Shown: in pieces, positions 39,986 through 51,630 of the stretch
Layout of the letters: every line of letters starts with the position of its first letter
Position numbering within the stretch: position 1 is the first letter of the stretch
Assembly: GCA_905250075.1 (NCBI GenBank)
Contig: CAJNOP010000029.1
Span: forward strand, 134,966 to 198,965
Source of the DNA: Rotaria sp. Silwood1
Taxonomy: Eukaryota > Rotifera > Eurotatoria > Philodinida > Philodinidae
DNA: 64,000 bases
Direction of reading: 5' to 3'
Position numbers and translations under genes: made by a program
Notes under the pieces: generated by a model
The model's database searches: none
The model's input: the letters and a program-made list of their open reading frames with translations, nothing else
Told to the model about the DNA's origin: nothing

Positions 39986-42656
39986 AGGCTGTAAAGAAAT
40001 TTATAGCATGTTATACATTTTTGAAATTCGCATAACAATTTCTTCCATTCTATAGTATTTTCGTCAGAAAATAAAGCAAAGTTTCCAATTCAAGTTTACT
40101 GTGGCGCCACCTTCTCTGGAATTGGCGTTGTTTTGAAACTACAAAAAGTTAGTAAAACCACCCAGATAGGTTCAGGACATGATTATTTGACATGAAAATT
40201 GTTTTTGAGTGTAAAGAAACAAAAAGAAACAATATTGCATGGTTTTTGATAACTAAGGCAAAGTCGCTCAAACATACCATATTCCTCTGTGTCTTCCAAT
40301 AAATGCGCCAAACGGGGCTAAATGTGTTCCATTTATATGAAAGTTATATATCTTTTGAAAGAGGACATTCTGGGCTCTCAGAATATGTGCTTTTTGAAAA
40401 ATCGAAGTTTCCAAGAAAAATCGACTTTCTGACGGGGGTTTCCCCTTAAATGAATACTTTGTATATTTCAAAATTGTCATTCTCCGACTATCTACTACAC
40501 TGTATTTTGTGTCGCAAGAGCAAAGTAGATAGTAAAATAATTCAGTCATCATTTTCTAGTATGATCATAAGAAAGATAACATCTGACATTGTGGTACTGA
40601 GCATGTACCATTTTTCACTGAGACTCACACCCTAAAGGCAAGACATCTGTTATTTGGCCAGCTGCTTGACAGCAAACTAAGGATATGACCGTCTAACGGG
40701 AGTGTCGCGAAATTGACAATCAATTGATTTCCACAGGATATAATGGCATATTGAGGATTGAAGGGTGTGGGTATTCTTTCCACATTCATTCTCATCCTCA
40801 GAATAGAAAGAGTGCTGAACATGACGGCGAATTGTACAGTTATGCTAAAATAAAGCATGTCTTTGTCATTCGGTCACTCTATTTTAATGGAATTGCCAAT
40901 CTTAATTCGTGCATAGATACCTATGACTGTGGCCAAGAACCAAACCATAAAGAGTGTTAAAGAATCGTGTGCGGTATCAGCCAATCAGGTAGACAAACGA
41001 ATTTTACCAAGCAATGATGACGATGAATGTCGAAACAATCAATTCCAATAATGAACCTATTATACTCATAGATGTTGGTACAATTGTCCAACAAGTGCTC
41101 AACTATGAAATGAGTGGATAGATCACTCTGTCGACAATTTTCGTATAGTACAACGGTTTTGCAACATAGGGCAGCAAAGAATATGTATTCAATGATAGTA
41201 AACATCCAAATAGAATAGTCCAATTGAAATTATTGGGCGACAAGAGTAGAATGAATAAGTTCTGAGTCATTCTTCAGATGGGCGTGGACGTTGGTAAATT
41301 GATGGCAGAAGCTCTGAATACATTCTCTATTCTACAATTAAATCTGTTGCTTGAAGCTCGTATAAACAAGAAAACGCATGAGATATTAATTTCTAGAAAA
41401 GTCTATAATTATGCTTACTTGAAGTGACAGTTGTTACCATTAATCTTACAAAAATAAATGGTGTGAACGGTATTTAAGGGGACACCTACAGACACCCACC
41501 CTTCTTGTTGAAATTGACAATGTATGAGCATTTGAATGTGAGAGTATAAATATGATTTTGAATGTGTTTCTGGTCTGTATCTGAGTATGGGCGTGAAAAG
41601 AAGCCATTTATTAAGTTTCTCGCACGCGGATTGATAATCAAGCCTACATTCATGCCAACGCCGACAGCGATACATACTACTTCCACACTTCAAAAATCAC
41701 ACGAAAAATTATACACACACCGACAAACATTGAGATCTACAATCACAACCGCATCCAAACAATAGCACACGTCTTCACCAACATTCAAACTCAAAGCATT
41801 GTCTACATCGACACAAACACATTCACATCACAACTTTCGCCAACATTTACACAGATGACCACACTGCAACACACACGCATATCTACATCATGTCGCTCAC
41901 TCGGATCATCACATATTTTCATTAACACCAGCTCATCATTAATATACTTCCGAAGAATCTACATTCAATTGTACTCAGAGTGGTTTTCGGGTCGGAAGTA
42001 TCAGAATATATCTGTAAAGCGTTTGCATTCGCTATGCAGAATAGCAAAAATAGTGCACATCATTTGTAAGAAGACGTATATGACACAAAAGAACACAAGG
42101 ACAGATATTGTTTTATCGTTACATATTCATAGAATGCATGTGGATTCTTGAGTACAGAAGCCTATAAGTGATTTCTTTGCGGACCCATATTCACATATTG
42201 ACTCTCAAGAACTGCGACTTAGGCCTACTTCAGCACAGCTATCCACGACCATATCTATCACTGCAAGAGCACCGAGAGCAACTCGCATACCTATACCAAC
42301 TCATTGTTTCAGCATTGTCATACGGCATTCTTTGCTTCTCTTCAGTAGAATTTCAAACATGATTATTAAATTTCCACATCCACATCCCCAAGCTTTGCGT
42401 GTTGCTTGGTTTATCTTGACGGTAGATCCATCCGTCGTTTACGAAATGCATTTTAAAAATTGTCAGTTTCAAAAGCAAAATTCAATTGAAGAAAAGTCGT
42501 GGAAAAAGTTGCTGTGATGTATGTTTTGTTTAGATACTTTTGTTATAATTCTTCGACAGCGAGAACAAACGAAGAAGCTGCAATTGGCAACGAAAGCAAA
42601 GCACATTTTCTGATACTTCATACCAACAACATTATGCGAGATTTGAAACAGTAAAA

Positions 42657-43645
42657 ATGAGTGAGTTCAGTGAATTATACAAAGCCTGCCGAAATGGGGA
42701 TATTTCAACTTTTCAGACGCTCCGTGCGTCGCTTTCACTTAACGACATCAATTATCAAGAATCAAACGATTCAATTGCTCTCCATACGGTTTCTTATTAT
42801 GGTCACAACGACATTGTTCAACTTTTGCTCAATAAAGGAGCTTGTCGTCAACAGCTAAACAAGTATAATCTGTCTTCTGCTGATGAAGCATCGACACCTG
42901 AGATCAAACATTTTTTCAAGAGTCTGACAGGAAAAAAAATCAACGTTTCACGGCTGAATCTCTTCATTTCGAATGGGTAAAAAGTACGATCGATGTACGA
43001 GAAATTAGTCTGGTAAATATAATGTACACAAAGCCATTTGAAAATTTGAATGAAGCGTCGACAATTGTATGTGCAGCGTCCGAACTACAAGATGCAAAAG
43101 GTATGAATGTGATACGCTGTTTTTTGAAAGAAGCATGCAGACAAAACGATGCATCGATTCTGATACAAGTGTATACAGCTGAGACGGATTTTTATCGTTG
43201 TCTCAACCGTTTTCTCGCTCAGTTACCTTTTCGAAAAGATACCACAGAAGATAGAGATCGATGGTACGTGCAATATGCGGCTACCATCGATACCAGCCCA
43301 CAATATGCGAAGTTCGGATGGAAAGATATCACTTATCGTGGAATGATGGTCATTGAAGAGGATCTCAATGAATACAAAATTCGAGATTGGGTTGTCAATA
43401 AAGCGTTTCTCTCAACATCGAAAGATCGGACTGTCTCTGAAAAATTTATTCGTGTACCAAAATCGAACAACATACCTTTGATAACAAAATCTTGGGTCAC
43501 GCGTAATAGCAGTGCATTGAATATTTCTTCGATATCTGAATTCAAACATGAGGAAGAAGTATTCATCTTACCTAATGCCGTTTTCAAAGTCTCGACTATC
43601 ATGCGAGACAAATGTCCACTCAAAATCAAACTGAGTGACAAATAA
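42657..43645 (+). pseudogene. Ankyrin + ADP-ribosyltransferase gene, frameshifted
   Basis: The first frame (42657-42980) opens with an ankyrin-like repeat (residues about 1-85; LHTVSYYGHNDIVQLLLNKGA). The second frame (open from about 42938, ending 43645) carries an R-S-ExE class mono-ADP-ribosyltransferase domain. Seen: YRG (arginine), FLSTS (serine) and EFKHEEEVFILP (Glu-x-Glu), so the catalytic triad looks kept. These enzymes move ADP-ribose from NAD+ to protein arginines or other acceptors. The frames are joined by an A8 run (42932-42939), where one A too few (or two too many) breaks the reading. Causes: assembly error, a disabled allele, or -1 slippage on A-AAA-AAA. No introns, unlike the neighbours, and a less AT-rich codon use. 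The family is expanded in bdelloid rotifers. A possible AATAAA is at 44155. Marked as pseudogene because the frame is broken here; it may be active. Confidence 0.75.
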
Positions 43646-45838
43646 ATTGTGCTCATGAATTATTCTCGACTCAACATGAACACTCATCTTTAAACACGAA
43701 CAGTAAAACTGTTTTTTTTCACGAGATTAACAGCGAATCTATAGTAGCTACTTGTGAATAACTCGAGTAGAGTCACTGAGAATCAAACACATCAAGAAAC
43801 TCTCAGCGCCTGGTTCAGTCCAAGGAAATTTTTTGCTCGAGTCAATGGGTCATGCTTTTTGTGTGGGTGTACGCGTGAGTGTGTGTGGTATGTCTATGCA
43901 CATCCACACGTCCACCGACACCCACATCCACACTTCAATTTGGATCCAGTTCGTGACGAATTCGATGAGCTCTAATGACATCATACAAAGAAATTTCAAT
44001 AACACTGTGTTCATTTATTCAAAAGTGATACTTACAAAGTATGTTATACTTTATAGAACTACAATATGTACAGTGAAAAGTTCACTATTATGGTTCTAAT
44101 ATAACCACAATTGAGTAATATTGACTCATGTTTTACAAGAAAGAAGTTCTTTGCAATAAATAAACAAAAAAACAATTTTTTAAAAATAGTAATGTGCCGT
44201 TTTCTTTACATTTTACAGTTGTTCTACAATAATATCACGATACGTTCGCTTAACTAGTTTGTTGAGACTACGTCGAAATTATATAGATATTTTGTAAAAA
44301 TTTACTCAAATCTAATATCATCAAAAACAAACAATATTACGAATAATTTGTTGATATTTTTTAACAAATGAATTTTCTTATTCACATAAATCATCATATT
44401 TCGCAAGAGTTGATAAATATTCATTACTAAGCAAAACATTATTAATAAATTCATGAAAAGAAATGAAAAATATGAGAATCTTGCATATGAATTACTTGAA
44501 AGTATACAATTGATTAGAGACACTACTTCATTTGGTTTATAATAAACAATTAAAATTAAAAAATTAGATCTCTGTTGATAATAAACAACAGTTGATTGAT
44601 TAGATTGATATTGAATTTAACAAACTGTCTTAAAAAATAATTATTAGTTTAAACAAGCAGAATCAACGACAAAGGAAATCTATGAAGAGAAACAAATCTT
44701 CCCATGAGTATCAAATTTTATACATTATCAAGAAATCTTTGATCTTCAAAAACTAATCTACTAGTAGACAGTATTGGAAAAACTGTATCATATAGACACG
44801 CACCGAACCTAGCGTTCGAAATGAACGGCTCGCGTTCCAGATCACACAGTAACGGATTTCTGAAAGTGTATGAACAATCATACAAGCAGTGTAAGGTTCG
44901 GTTAAGTTAGGGGTTTCTCAGCAATGTTAAATTATTTTAGAATGTCTGCAGACTTTCAATTCTTGAAGTCATTTATTTTACGGAGTGTAAACATACTATA
45001 GCCAAGTCTGAAATGCTTTCTTTTATCTTACTTCTACTTCCATTTGTTACTTAACTGAGAAAAACTACATACAAGTCTTTTTTTAATTCACATTCTTTTT
45101 ATTAGATGGCAAGTCGTATTTTGAGACAAGCGATATTTTCTTCATTGAATTATTCATTATTACAAATTTTGTAGACAACAGATTTGTCATCGTATTTGAT
45201 ATCTATAATAAGACTTTAATTAAACGAATCAGTTGAAGAAAGTTCGAAAACTATTTTGAAAATAAGATAAGCCTATATTATTCTTGTCATAGACGCTCAT
45301 ATCCGATTACAGATAGTCGACTTCTTAAATGCCTTTTTCACTTTGTAAACACAGAACCACTTTGTGCATACCATTCAGTGATACGCATAAGGAGGACCAT
45401 ATAAACTTTTAGATTTGATTGTTTTAAATTGAAGCTAATGATAGCAGGCAGCGCCCTCACTACATATGCTGTGTTGTGTAAAATACAAATCATTCTATTG
45501 ACACTGTATTTTTGATTGCATGGCGCATGTAGCGAGGGCACCATCTGTCCTCTCAAAAGAAGAGGGGCGCTACTGCTTCGGTTCCATCACTACGTTGCAC
45601 TCCCAACCTATGATGTATTCTATTTATTTATTGGACCAACTAGTGTCATAGCCATCTATCTCTTTTCTATATAGATGACTTTTGCAATAGTTGAATTCTG
45701 ATTGGTGAAATACCAACCAATTAGATATTTCTTTCAACTATACATTATTGTTTTCTTGTATTTACGAAATTTTTATATACTTGCAAGAATTTCTTGTTTT
45801 TCATAATCATTCAAAAGTTGATCGTTTTTTCTTAAATC
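43646..45838. other. Intergenic, ADP-ribosyltransferase gene to YJU2
   Basis: Begins with a GT/CA-rich degenerate stretch (43860-43935), then returns to AT-rich DNA. Holds a hairpin at about 45449-45550. The minus frame 44302-44523 is hydrophobic and AT-driven; no gene is supported. YJU2 promoter sequence must lie in the last few hundred bases. Confidence 0.55.
45449..45550. repeat. Imperfect hairpin, ~40-bp arms
   Basis: GCGCCCTCACTACATATGC near 45452 is mirrored near 45520-45545 as GCGCATGTAGCGAGGGC. The loop is around 30 nt. A further GGGGCGCTAC follows at 45565. Small non-coding inverted repeat of unknown origin. Confidence 0.5.
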
Positions 45839-47063
45839 ATGTCTGAACGAAAAGTTTTAAACGTATGTATAGAATTTTTATTAATTGATAAATTAATCTC
45901 AACTTCTCTTTATTTAGAAATATTATCCACCAGACTTTGATCCATCGAAATTACCTCGTGCTAAACGTTCAAAAAATCGTCAATTTACCATTCGTTTAAT
46001 GGCACCATGTAATATGCGGTATGCACAAAAAAAAATAATAATTGTGTTAATTTATTTTTTTTGTTTTTCTTTTTTGACAGATGTAAAACGTGTGGTGAAT
46101 ATATTTATAAAGGTAAAAAATTCAATGCTCGAAAAGAAGATGTTATGGGTGAAACTTATTTGGGTATTCAAACCTATCGTTTTTATATTAAATGCACGAA
46201 ATGTTTACGTGAAATAACATTTAAAGTAAGATTTAAAACAAAACCTATTCCCATATGATATATTTGTTTTTGAGTAGACTGATCCGGCTAATGGTGATTA
46301 TGAATTAGAACATGGCGCAATACGAAATTTTGAATCAATTCGTCTTGCTGAAAAACAAGCAAAAGAAGAAGCGGCAAAAGAAGCTGAAGAAGAAGCTCTA
46401 AATCCTATGAAAGTAAGAAAAACAAAACATAAAATTTTTATTTTTGAATTTAAATAAAATTATTATTTTAGTTATTAGAAAATCGAACACGTGATTCTAG
46501 ACAAGAAATGGCTGCTATTGAAGCACTTGAAGATATAAAAGAATTAAATGCACGTCATGCCGATATTAAAATTGAACAAATGTTAGCACAAAAACGCGAA
46601 CAAGAAAAACAATATGAAATATTTAAAAAACAAGTTGAAGAAGAAGAAGATGAAGCTGAAATTCGGTATTGTCGTCATTACTTTATAGAATTAAAATGCA
46701 ATATAATTTTTTGTTCTAGAAAAGCATTTGGTAAACCAATGGTTGAAATTGATCATGATGATATTGAAAGTGAAGAAATTATCGAAAAACATGAAGAAAT
46801 AGTCCCATTAGCAATCAATACTATAAAACCAAAAGTAAGTCATATTGACAATCATCTTTCAACAAAAATCTTTATACTTTTTTTTTTAGACAATGATTTC
46901 ATTTGCTCAAACAATTAATGCTAAAAAACAACAACCAACAAAAAATGCATTAGGTATGATAATCAAGAAGAAATCAACAACAAACAATGATTCTGCTTCA
47001 AAACCTTCCATTGGTCTTTCTTCACTAGTTGCTTCTTACGATGACGATGATGACAGTGCTTAA
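45839..47063 (+). CDS. YJU2: Splicing factor YJU2 (CCDC94)
   Basis: YJU2 joins the spliceosome with the Prp19 complex and supports branching, the first catalytic step, in the nucleus. Exons: 45839-45862, 45918-46018, 46081-46225, 46278-46412, 46472-46665, 46720-46834, 46890-47063, together 295 residues in frame. The N-terminus [19 protein letters not shown] is the strongly conserved start that lodges near the active site. Two CxxC pairs ([22 protein letters not shown]) form the zinc-binding fold. [12 protein letters not shown] and [11 protein letters not shown] follow, then a Glu/Lys-rich coiled coil and an acidic tail DDDDDSA. Vertebrate CCDC94 is slightly longer. AATAAA is at 47133-47138. 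The gene appears intact. Confidence 0.95.
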
Positions 47064-48463
47064 AAACATACTTTGCTTTTATTTCTTTTTTTGTAAATAT
47101 TCAAAAATAAGTCAATAGGACAAAACATGAAAAATAAATAAGAAATTCAAAACAACAAGTCAAAAAAGCAATCATGTAAATGATTAATGATAAGTTTTCA
47201 CGACTAATAAATTGCTATTGAATCAAGACTATGTACATTGAGTAGACCCAAATAAGCTATGAATGTCTTAAGAAATTCCTGTCCTTCGTCTATTGCTGCA
47301 TATATATACTATACTTTGACGATATCTTTATTTGTTTTTGACGATTATGTCACAAAAATCTGCCAAATATTATGGAAAATATCGTCTTTCATGATGTCAA
47401 GCAAGTTGTCTTCGAAATATTTTATCAATTGCATATGATGTTTATATCTATATTTAAAATGTTGAATGTTTAGCTAGAGAAGACATTTATTATAAAGTAC
47501 GATAATTATAAAAAAATACATTTGTTACTATTGAAGGTTATACAATTTTCAAGAAAATATCAAATATCTTATTGTATTTCAATAGGTATTCTCTGATGAG
47601 CAATTTACTGTTGATATATCATTAGTTCCCTACAAGTACCGTAATATATAACCAACAAATATTTATCAATCAATATTGTCTAAATACCGATTATCATCAG
47701 TAAGAAGAATTGAATATAATTCAAAAAATAAAAAATTGTTAAGCAACGAAAACAAAAATCATTCTACAAATGTTTATATAGTATTGAATGACTCTGACAT
47801 AAAAATATATAGTTGACTAAATAAATTTTGATAAACTTTCAGTTTTTTTTAATTATTTTCAAGTATGCAATACTCTCATTAGAAACATATGTTTATCTTC
47901 ATAAGAAAGAAAGATATACAATGTGCATGAATCGATGTATATTTGAATAAGTTAGAAAATAAGGGCAGAAACAAAAGCAAAAAAAAAAACCAAAACAAAA
48001 CACATGAAAACAATATAACAAAAACCAGCAGAAATAGAAAGAAACGGAAAAGACAAAACAAAAAAAAAAAAAAGGAACCAGAGTAATGTTGTTCGCAGTG
48101 CGAGCATAATATACATTTGACCTAACTACATACAAGAAAACCGTACGTACACAATAAAGAGTAAAAGATGAAATACATATTTTATGCTACATATGTCACA
48201 ACGACAAATTTCAAATAGCGTCTTCTTATTATTCTTCTTTTTCTTGTTTTCTATTTACAAAAACAATGCATAAACTTCGATGGATATATGATTATGCTCA
48301 CCAAGTGTCAAAGAAAAGAAGGAGTAATGAAAACAATCACACAAACACCAAGATACATACTAAGAATGTATGTGATTATACAAATAAATAAATAGGATAC
48401 ATAAGAGACAGAAATATACTGAAAGACAGATGAAGAGATCCAATCCCTCCTTCTATTTATCTA
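47064..48463. other. Convergent 3' region, YJU2/ZC3H12-like
   Basis: Contains the YJU2 3' UTR with AATAAA at 47133-47138, then about 1.2 kb of AT-rich DNA, including A-rich runs near 47975-48070 that create spurious minus-strand frames. The 3' UTR of the minus-strand gene enters from the right. No gene is seen. Confidence 0.55.
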
Positions 48464-51400
48464 TTATTGAAATTGAATAAAACCATGTGTTGCTTGTTGA
48501 TAATTTGTATTCATATGATTACTTACAGTTGGATCAACCATAGATGAATTTTGTTGTTGATTATAATTTGATATTTGATGAACATGTTGTGAAGAATTTG
48601 AATATTGATTTTCTGATTCCCAAAGATGACGTACAGCTTGAATTTTATCAGCTAAACATTGTTGACTATTAATTGAAGAACGATCATATTGATTTTCTTG
48701 TTGTTGCTGTTGTTGTTGTTGTTGTTGTTGTTGTTGAGATGATTGAGCTGTCATGGATGGCATCATTGTATTCATAGATGATAAATGTTGATTATGATTA
48801 TTTATCATATTATTTTGTTGTTGGAAAGAAAGCATTGATAGAAGGCGAAGAACATTCTTATAATAAAAAGAAACAAAAAAAAAAAGATTTTTTAAACGTT
48901 ACTATACTTTTCATAATTGGTTTCTTTTTAAACTATTGTACCTGTGCGAAGAATATTCTGACATTGAAGTTAATGAATCTTAGAACAGAGCAACCTTGAA
49001 TTTATCTAATAGGATGTGGGTGTAAATATTGACCTTCTCTACTCACATACACATGCATGGATTAGACAGCTGGAAACACCGGCTTAATGCAAATATTACT
49101 ACGTCCAATTCAAACTTATACGTAGTAATTAATGAATTAAAGAAAGCCTATGCGTTCAATACAGCTACAATGAAACAACTTGATAATAATAATGAAAAAG
49201 ATTATTATTTTGTTGCCATTACTTTCCTTTAAAATTTTTTGAATTGTTAGTTTGGTTTTCTACTATTTATTATACTAAGTGATGCCTTATAAAGTTTCTA
49301 ACAATGTTTTAGATAAGTATTCTAACAGAACATAGAGTCAGAGTCAAACTCAATTCCGTACCGACATGTTTTTCATGTCCATATTAGTATTCTGCAACCA
49401 AGTCATCATAAAAACGTATTATCAAGATATCAAGTGAACCTTGTTAACAGAAGAAATAAAATGGTTTACGTTCTCTCATATAAAGTAAAGATTTGAAAAA
49501 TTGTACAAAGACTATGAAAGTATCTGTCGGATATTGATTAGCTCGGGTTCAGGTGTGAAAAATCATGCCCATGCAGAACACTAGTTCATAGGCTTATGAT
49601 AAAACATCGTTAGAACCTCCAAAATGTAACAAAACACTTAGTTGACTCCGTGCGGATCTCTACTTAGACGACATATTTTTACCTGCTCAAATTGTTGTGG
49701 TTGTTGTTGCATAGGAAACATCTGTTGCTGTTGTTGTTGTTGTCTAGCCCAATTTTGTTGTTGTTGATGCATAAGTATAGCTGCTGCCATTTGCTGTTGT
49801 TGTTCTTCCATGATACGTTGAGAATCATTATTTGAAAATAAATTTGTTTGTTGTTGTGGCATTGAAAAAGTTCGATTAAAAAATGGCTGTTGTTGATTTG
49901 GTGTACCAAACCAACTATGATATGTTGGAATTTGTGCTTGTCGTGTTGGTTGTTGAATTGGTAAACGTTGATCAATAAATGAAAAATCATTTGATGTTGA
50001 TATTGGTGATGTTGATGATAAACCATATTCATAAGTCGTACGGGCATCATCAACGAGACTTTGATCCATCATTGGATAAAATGATGTTGGTGAATGTCGA
50101 TCATTATACATGTGTATTTGATCAGGAACTGATTTTGTATGATTAAATGTTGGTTTAAATGCTAAAAATAACAAAAAAAAAAACAGAAGAATTGATGAAG
50201 AAAATGTTTTTGTTTTTATTTTAGTTTACTATTATTAATTAATACTGGCATCATGGATGGATTTGATGATTGATGTTGTAATTTCGATTTTTCTAATCGT
50301 GCTTTCATTTGAAGACTTTCAGTTATTGATAATGGATTTTGATATCGACGTTCAAGATGAAAATATTTGCATTTTGAACCATATGTACATTTTTTACCAT
50401 AAGGACATAATGGATAATGTGTTTCACAATCATTTCCATCATCACCACTTACAATTGTTACTAATAATGGTTGAAAACTAAATCAAAAAAAAAATCAAAT
50501 GTACTTTCTTTTTTCTTTTTGTATAAAAATTAAACATATCTTACTTTTCATTTTGAAAACGGTATCGAATAACTTTTTCTTCAATAATATGTTTATAAAT
50601 AGTAAAATCAAGTATAACATCTTTTAATGAAACATTTGTTATTAAATGTCCCTTAGTTTTTTGTGAAAATTTTAACATTTCACTTATATGTGTATATGAA
50701 CCTGGTTTATTTGTTTGTTTTGACATACGATTTGTATAAACAAGCATATTTTTACGTTCTAAATCACGTAATGATTTTGATTCTGAAAAACTTTGATCAT
50801 GTCGATGATGTTTTAATGAATATGGTAATGCAACAAATACTTTTTTGTGACCATGTGAATGTAAATATTTTATACAAATTTCAATACCACGCCATGAAAA
50901 TACATTATTACCAAAACTAAAGTAATATAAATTTAAATTACATTTTTTAAACAAATGATTGTTTGAAAGCCCTTTGATAACAAAATCAAATTTATGAAAA
51001 AGTGAGTCTATGAAACTAATCTTAAATTCAGTCGCATAGACTCAGTTTTTCTTACTGAGAAAAGTACCTTCAGCAAAAAAAAATCGATTTTCTTCTATCA
51101 AGAAACTTCCAAAAGAAGATGACTGCTTAAATTTGGCTTGTTAGAAAATTTATCAGTTTTTTTTACCTATAAGCAAGATCAGCACCATCAATAATATAAA
51201 CATCATGTGGAATAGGTATTGACGTTTCTGAACAATTTGAATTTATTGATGATGAATCAATATCTGTTTTTTGATTAATTGTTGTTGGTGAACAACTTTT
51301 ACTTGATGGACTATTATTATTAATTGATGTTGAATTTGAATTACTATTTACTTCAGCTGTACGTACAATTGTTTCAATAAATTTTGACATATCATCTCCA

Positions 51401-51630
51401 TCGTTTTGTTGTTGTATAACACTTTTAATTAATTCATAATCATAACCCATTGAAAGACCTTTATTAATTTTTAAAGCTAATGCTGGATCATCATCACTAC
51501 CACAACCAGAATCAATTTCATGTTGACTATTAACTGGTTTCAATGATGTTGGTGGTGATGATGAACATGAACTTGATGGTGATTCAATTTGTAGATCAAA
51601 AAATGGTGATTGATCATTAGTTGTTGCCAT
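48464..51630 (-). CDS. Regnase/ZC3H12-family NYN + CCCH zinc-finger protein
   Basis: The family (MCPIP1/Regnase-1 to -4) are cytoplasmic endoribonucleases that degrade stem-loop-bearing mRNAs. Exons: 51167-51630, 50545-50916, 50230-50477, 49683-50161, 48464-48856, in frame, 651 residues. Residues 1-145 are Ser-rich with a UBA-like patch near 55-90. The NYN domain is about 145-278 (YIIDGADLAY with Asp148; VFSWRGIEI; FVALPYS; LERKNMLVYT). It is followed at once by the zinc finger, C303-x5-C309-x5-C315-x3-H319, as in the family. The C-terminal half is Gln/Asn-rich, with a run of about 14 glutamines (about 48690-48735) and a conserved-looking LADKIQAVRHLW patch. By recalled alignment to Regnase-1, the aspartates at its positions 225, 226 and 244 are Thr, His and Val here, so nuclease activity is in doubt. 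Family call firm; paralogue not assigned. Confidence 0.85.
48857..49682 (-). other. 826-bp intron of the ZC3H12-like gene
   Basis: Lies between exons 49683-50161 and 48464-48856; both flanks are Gln-rich coding sequence and join in phase 0. Nothing recognisable is inside; the plus-strand frames 48778-49232 overlap it only by chance. Confidence 0.6.

Larger units (their letters stand above)
39090..42656. other. GC-richer intergenic island, no intact gene seen
   Basis: From about 39.3 kb the sequence becomes clearly less AT-rich (one 60-base line near 41.65 kb has 27 G/C, against about 13 in typical intergenic lines such as 26.1 kb). It contains a C-rich tract (39433-39452), a foldback element (39540-39985) and several 60-95 codon frames on both strands (for example 40268-40552 minus, 40957-41223 minus, 41415-41693 minus, 41855-42151 plus). 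None gives a recognisable protein. The region could be decayed mobile DNA plus the upstream region of the ankyrin-ADP-ribosyltransferase gene. Confidence 0.5.

Noticed and set aside
40268-42362. Cluster of 60-98 codon frames as a transposase or unknown gene
   Set aside because: Read on both strands, none shows a transposase, reverse transcriptase or other known motif, and they do not join into a longer frame.
43860-43935. GT/CA-rich stretch as telomere-like repeat
   Set aside because: There is no regular hexamer array, only a degenerate GTGTGG/CCACAC mixture.
47879-48135. Phe-rich minus-strand frames
   Set aside because: They are created by A-rich runs in the intergenic DNA; no domain and no conserved start.
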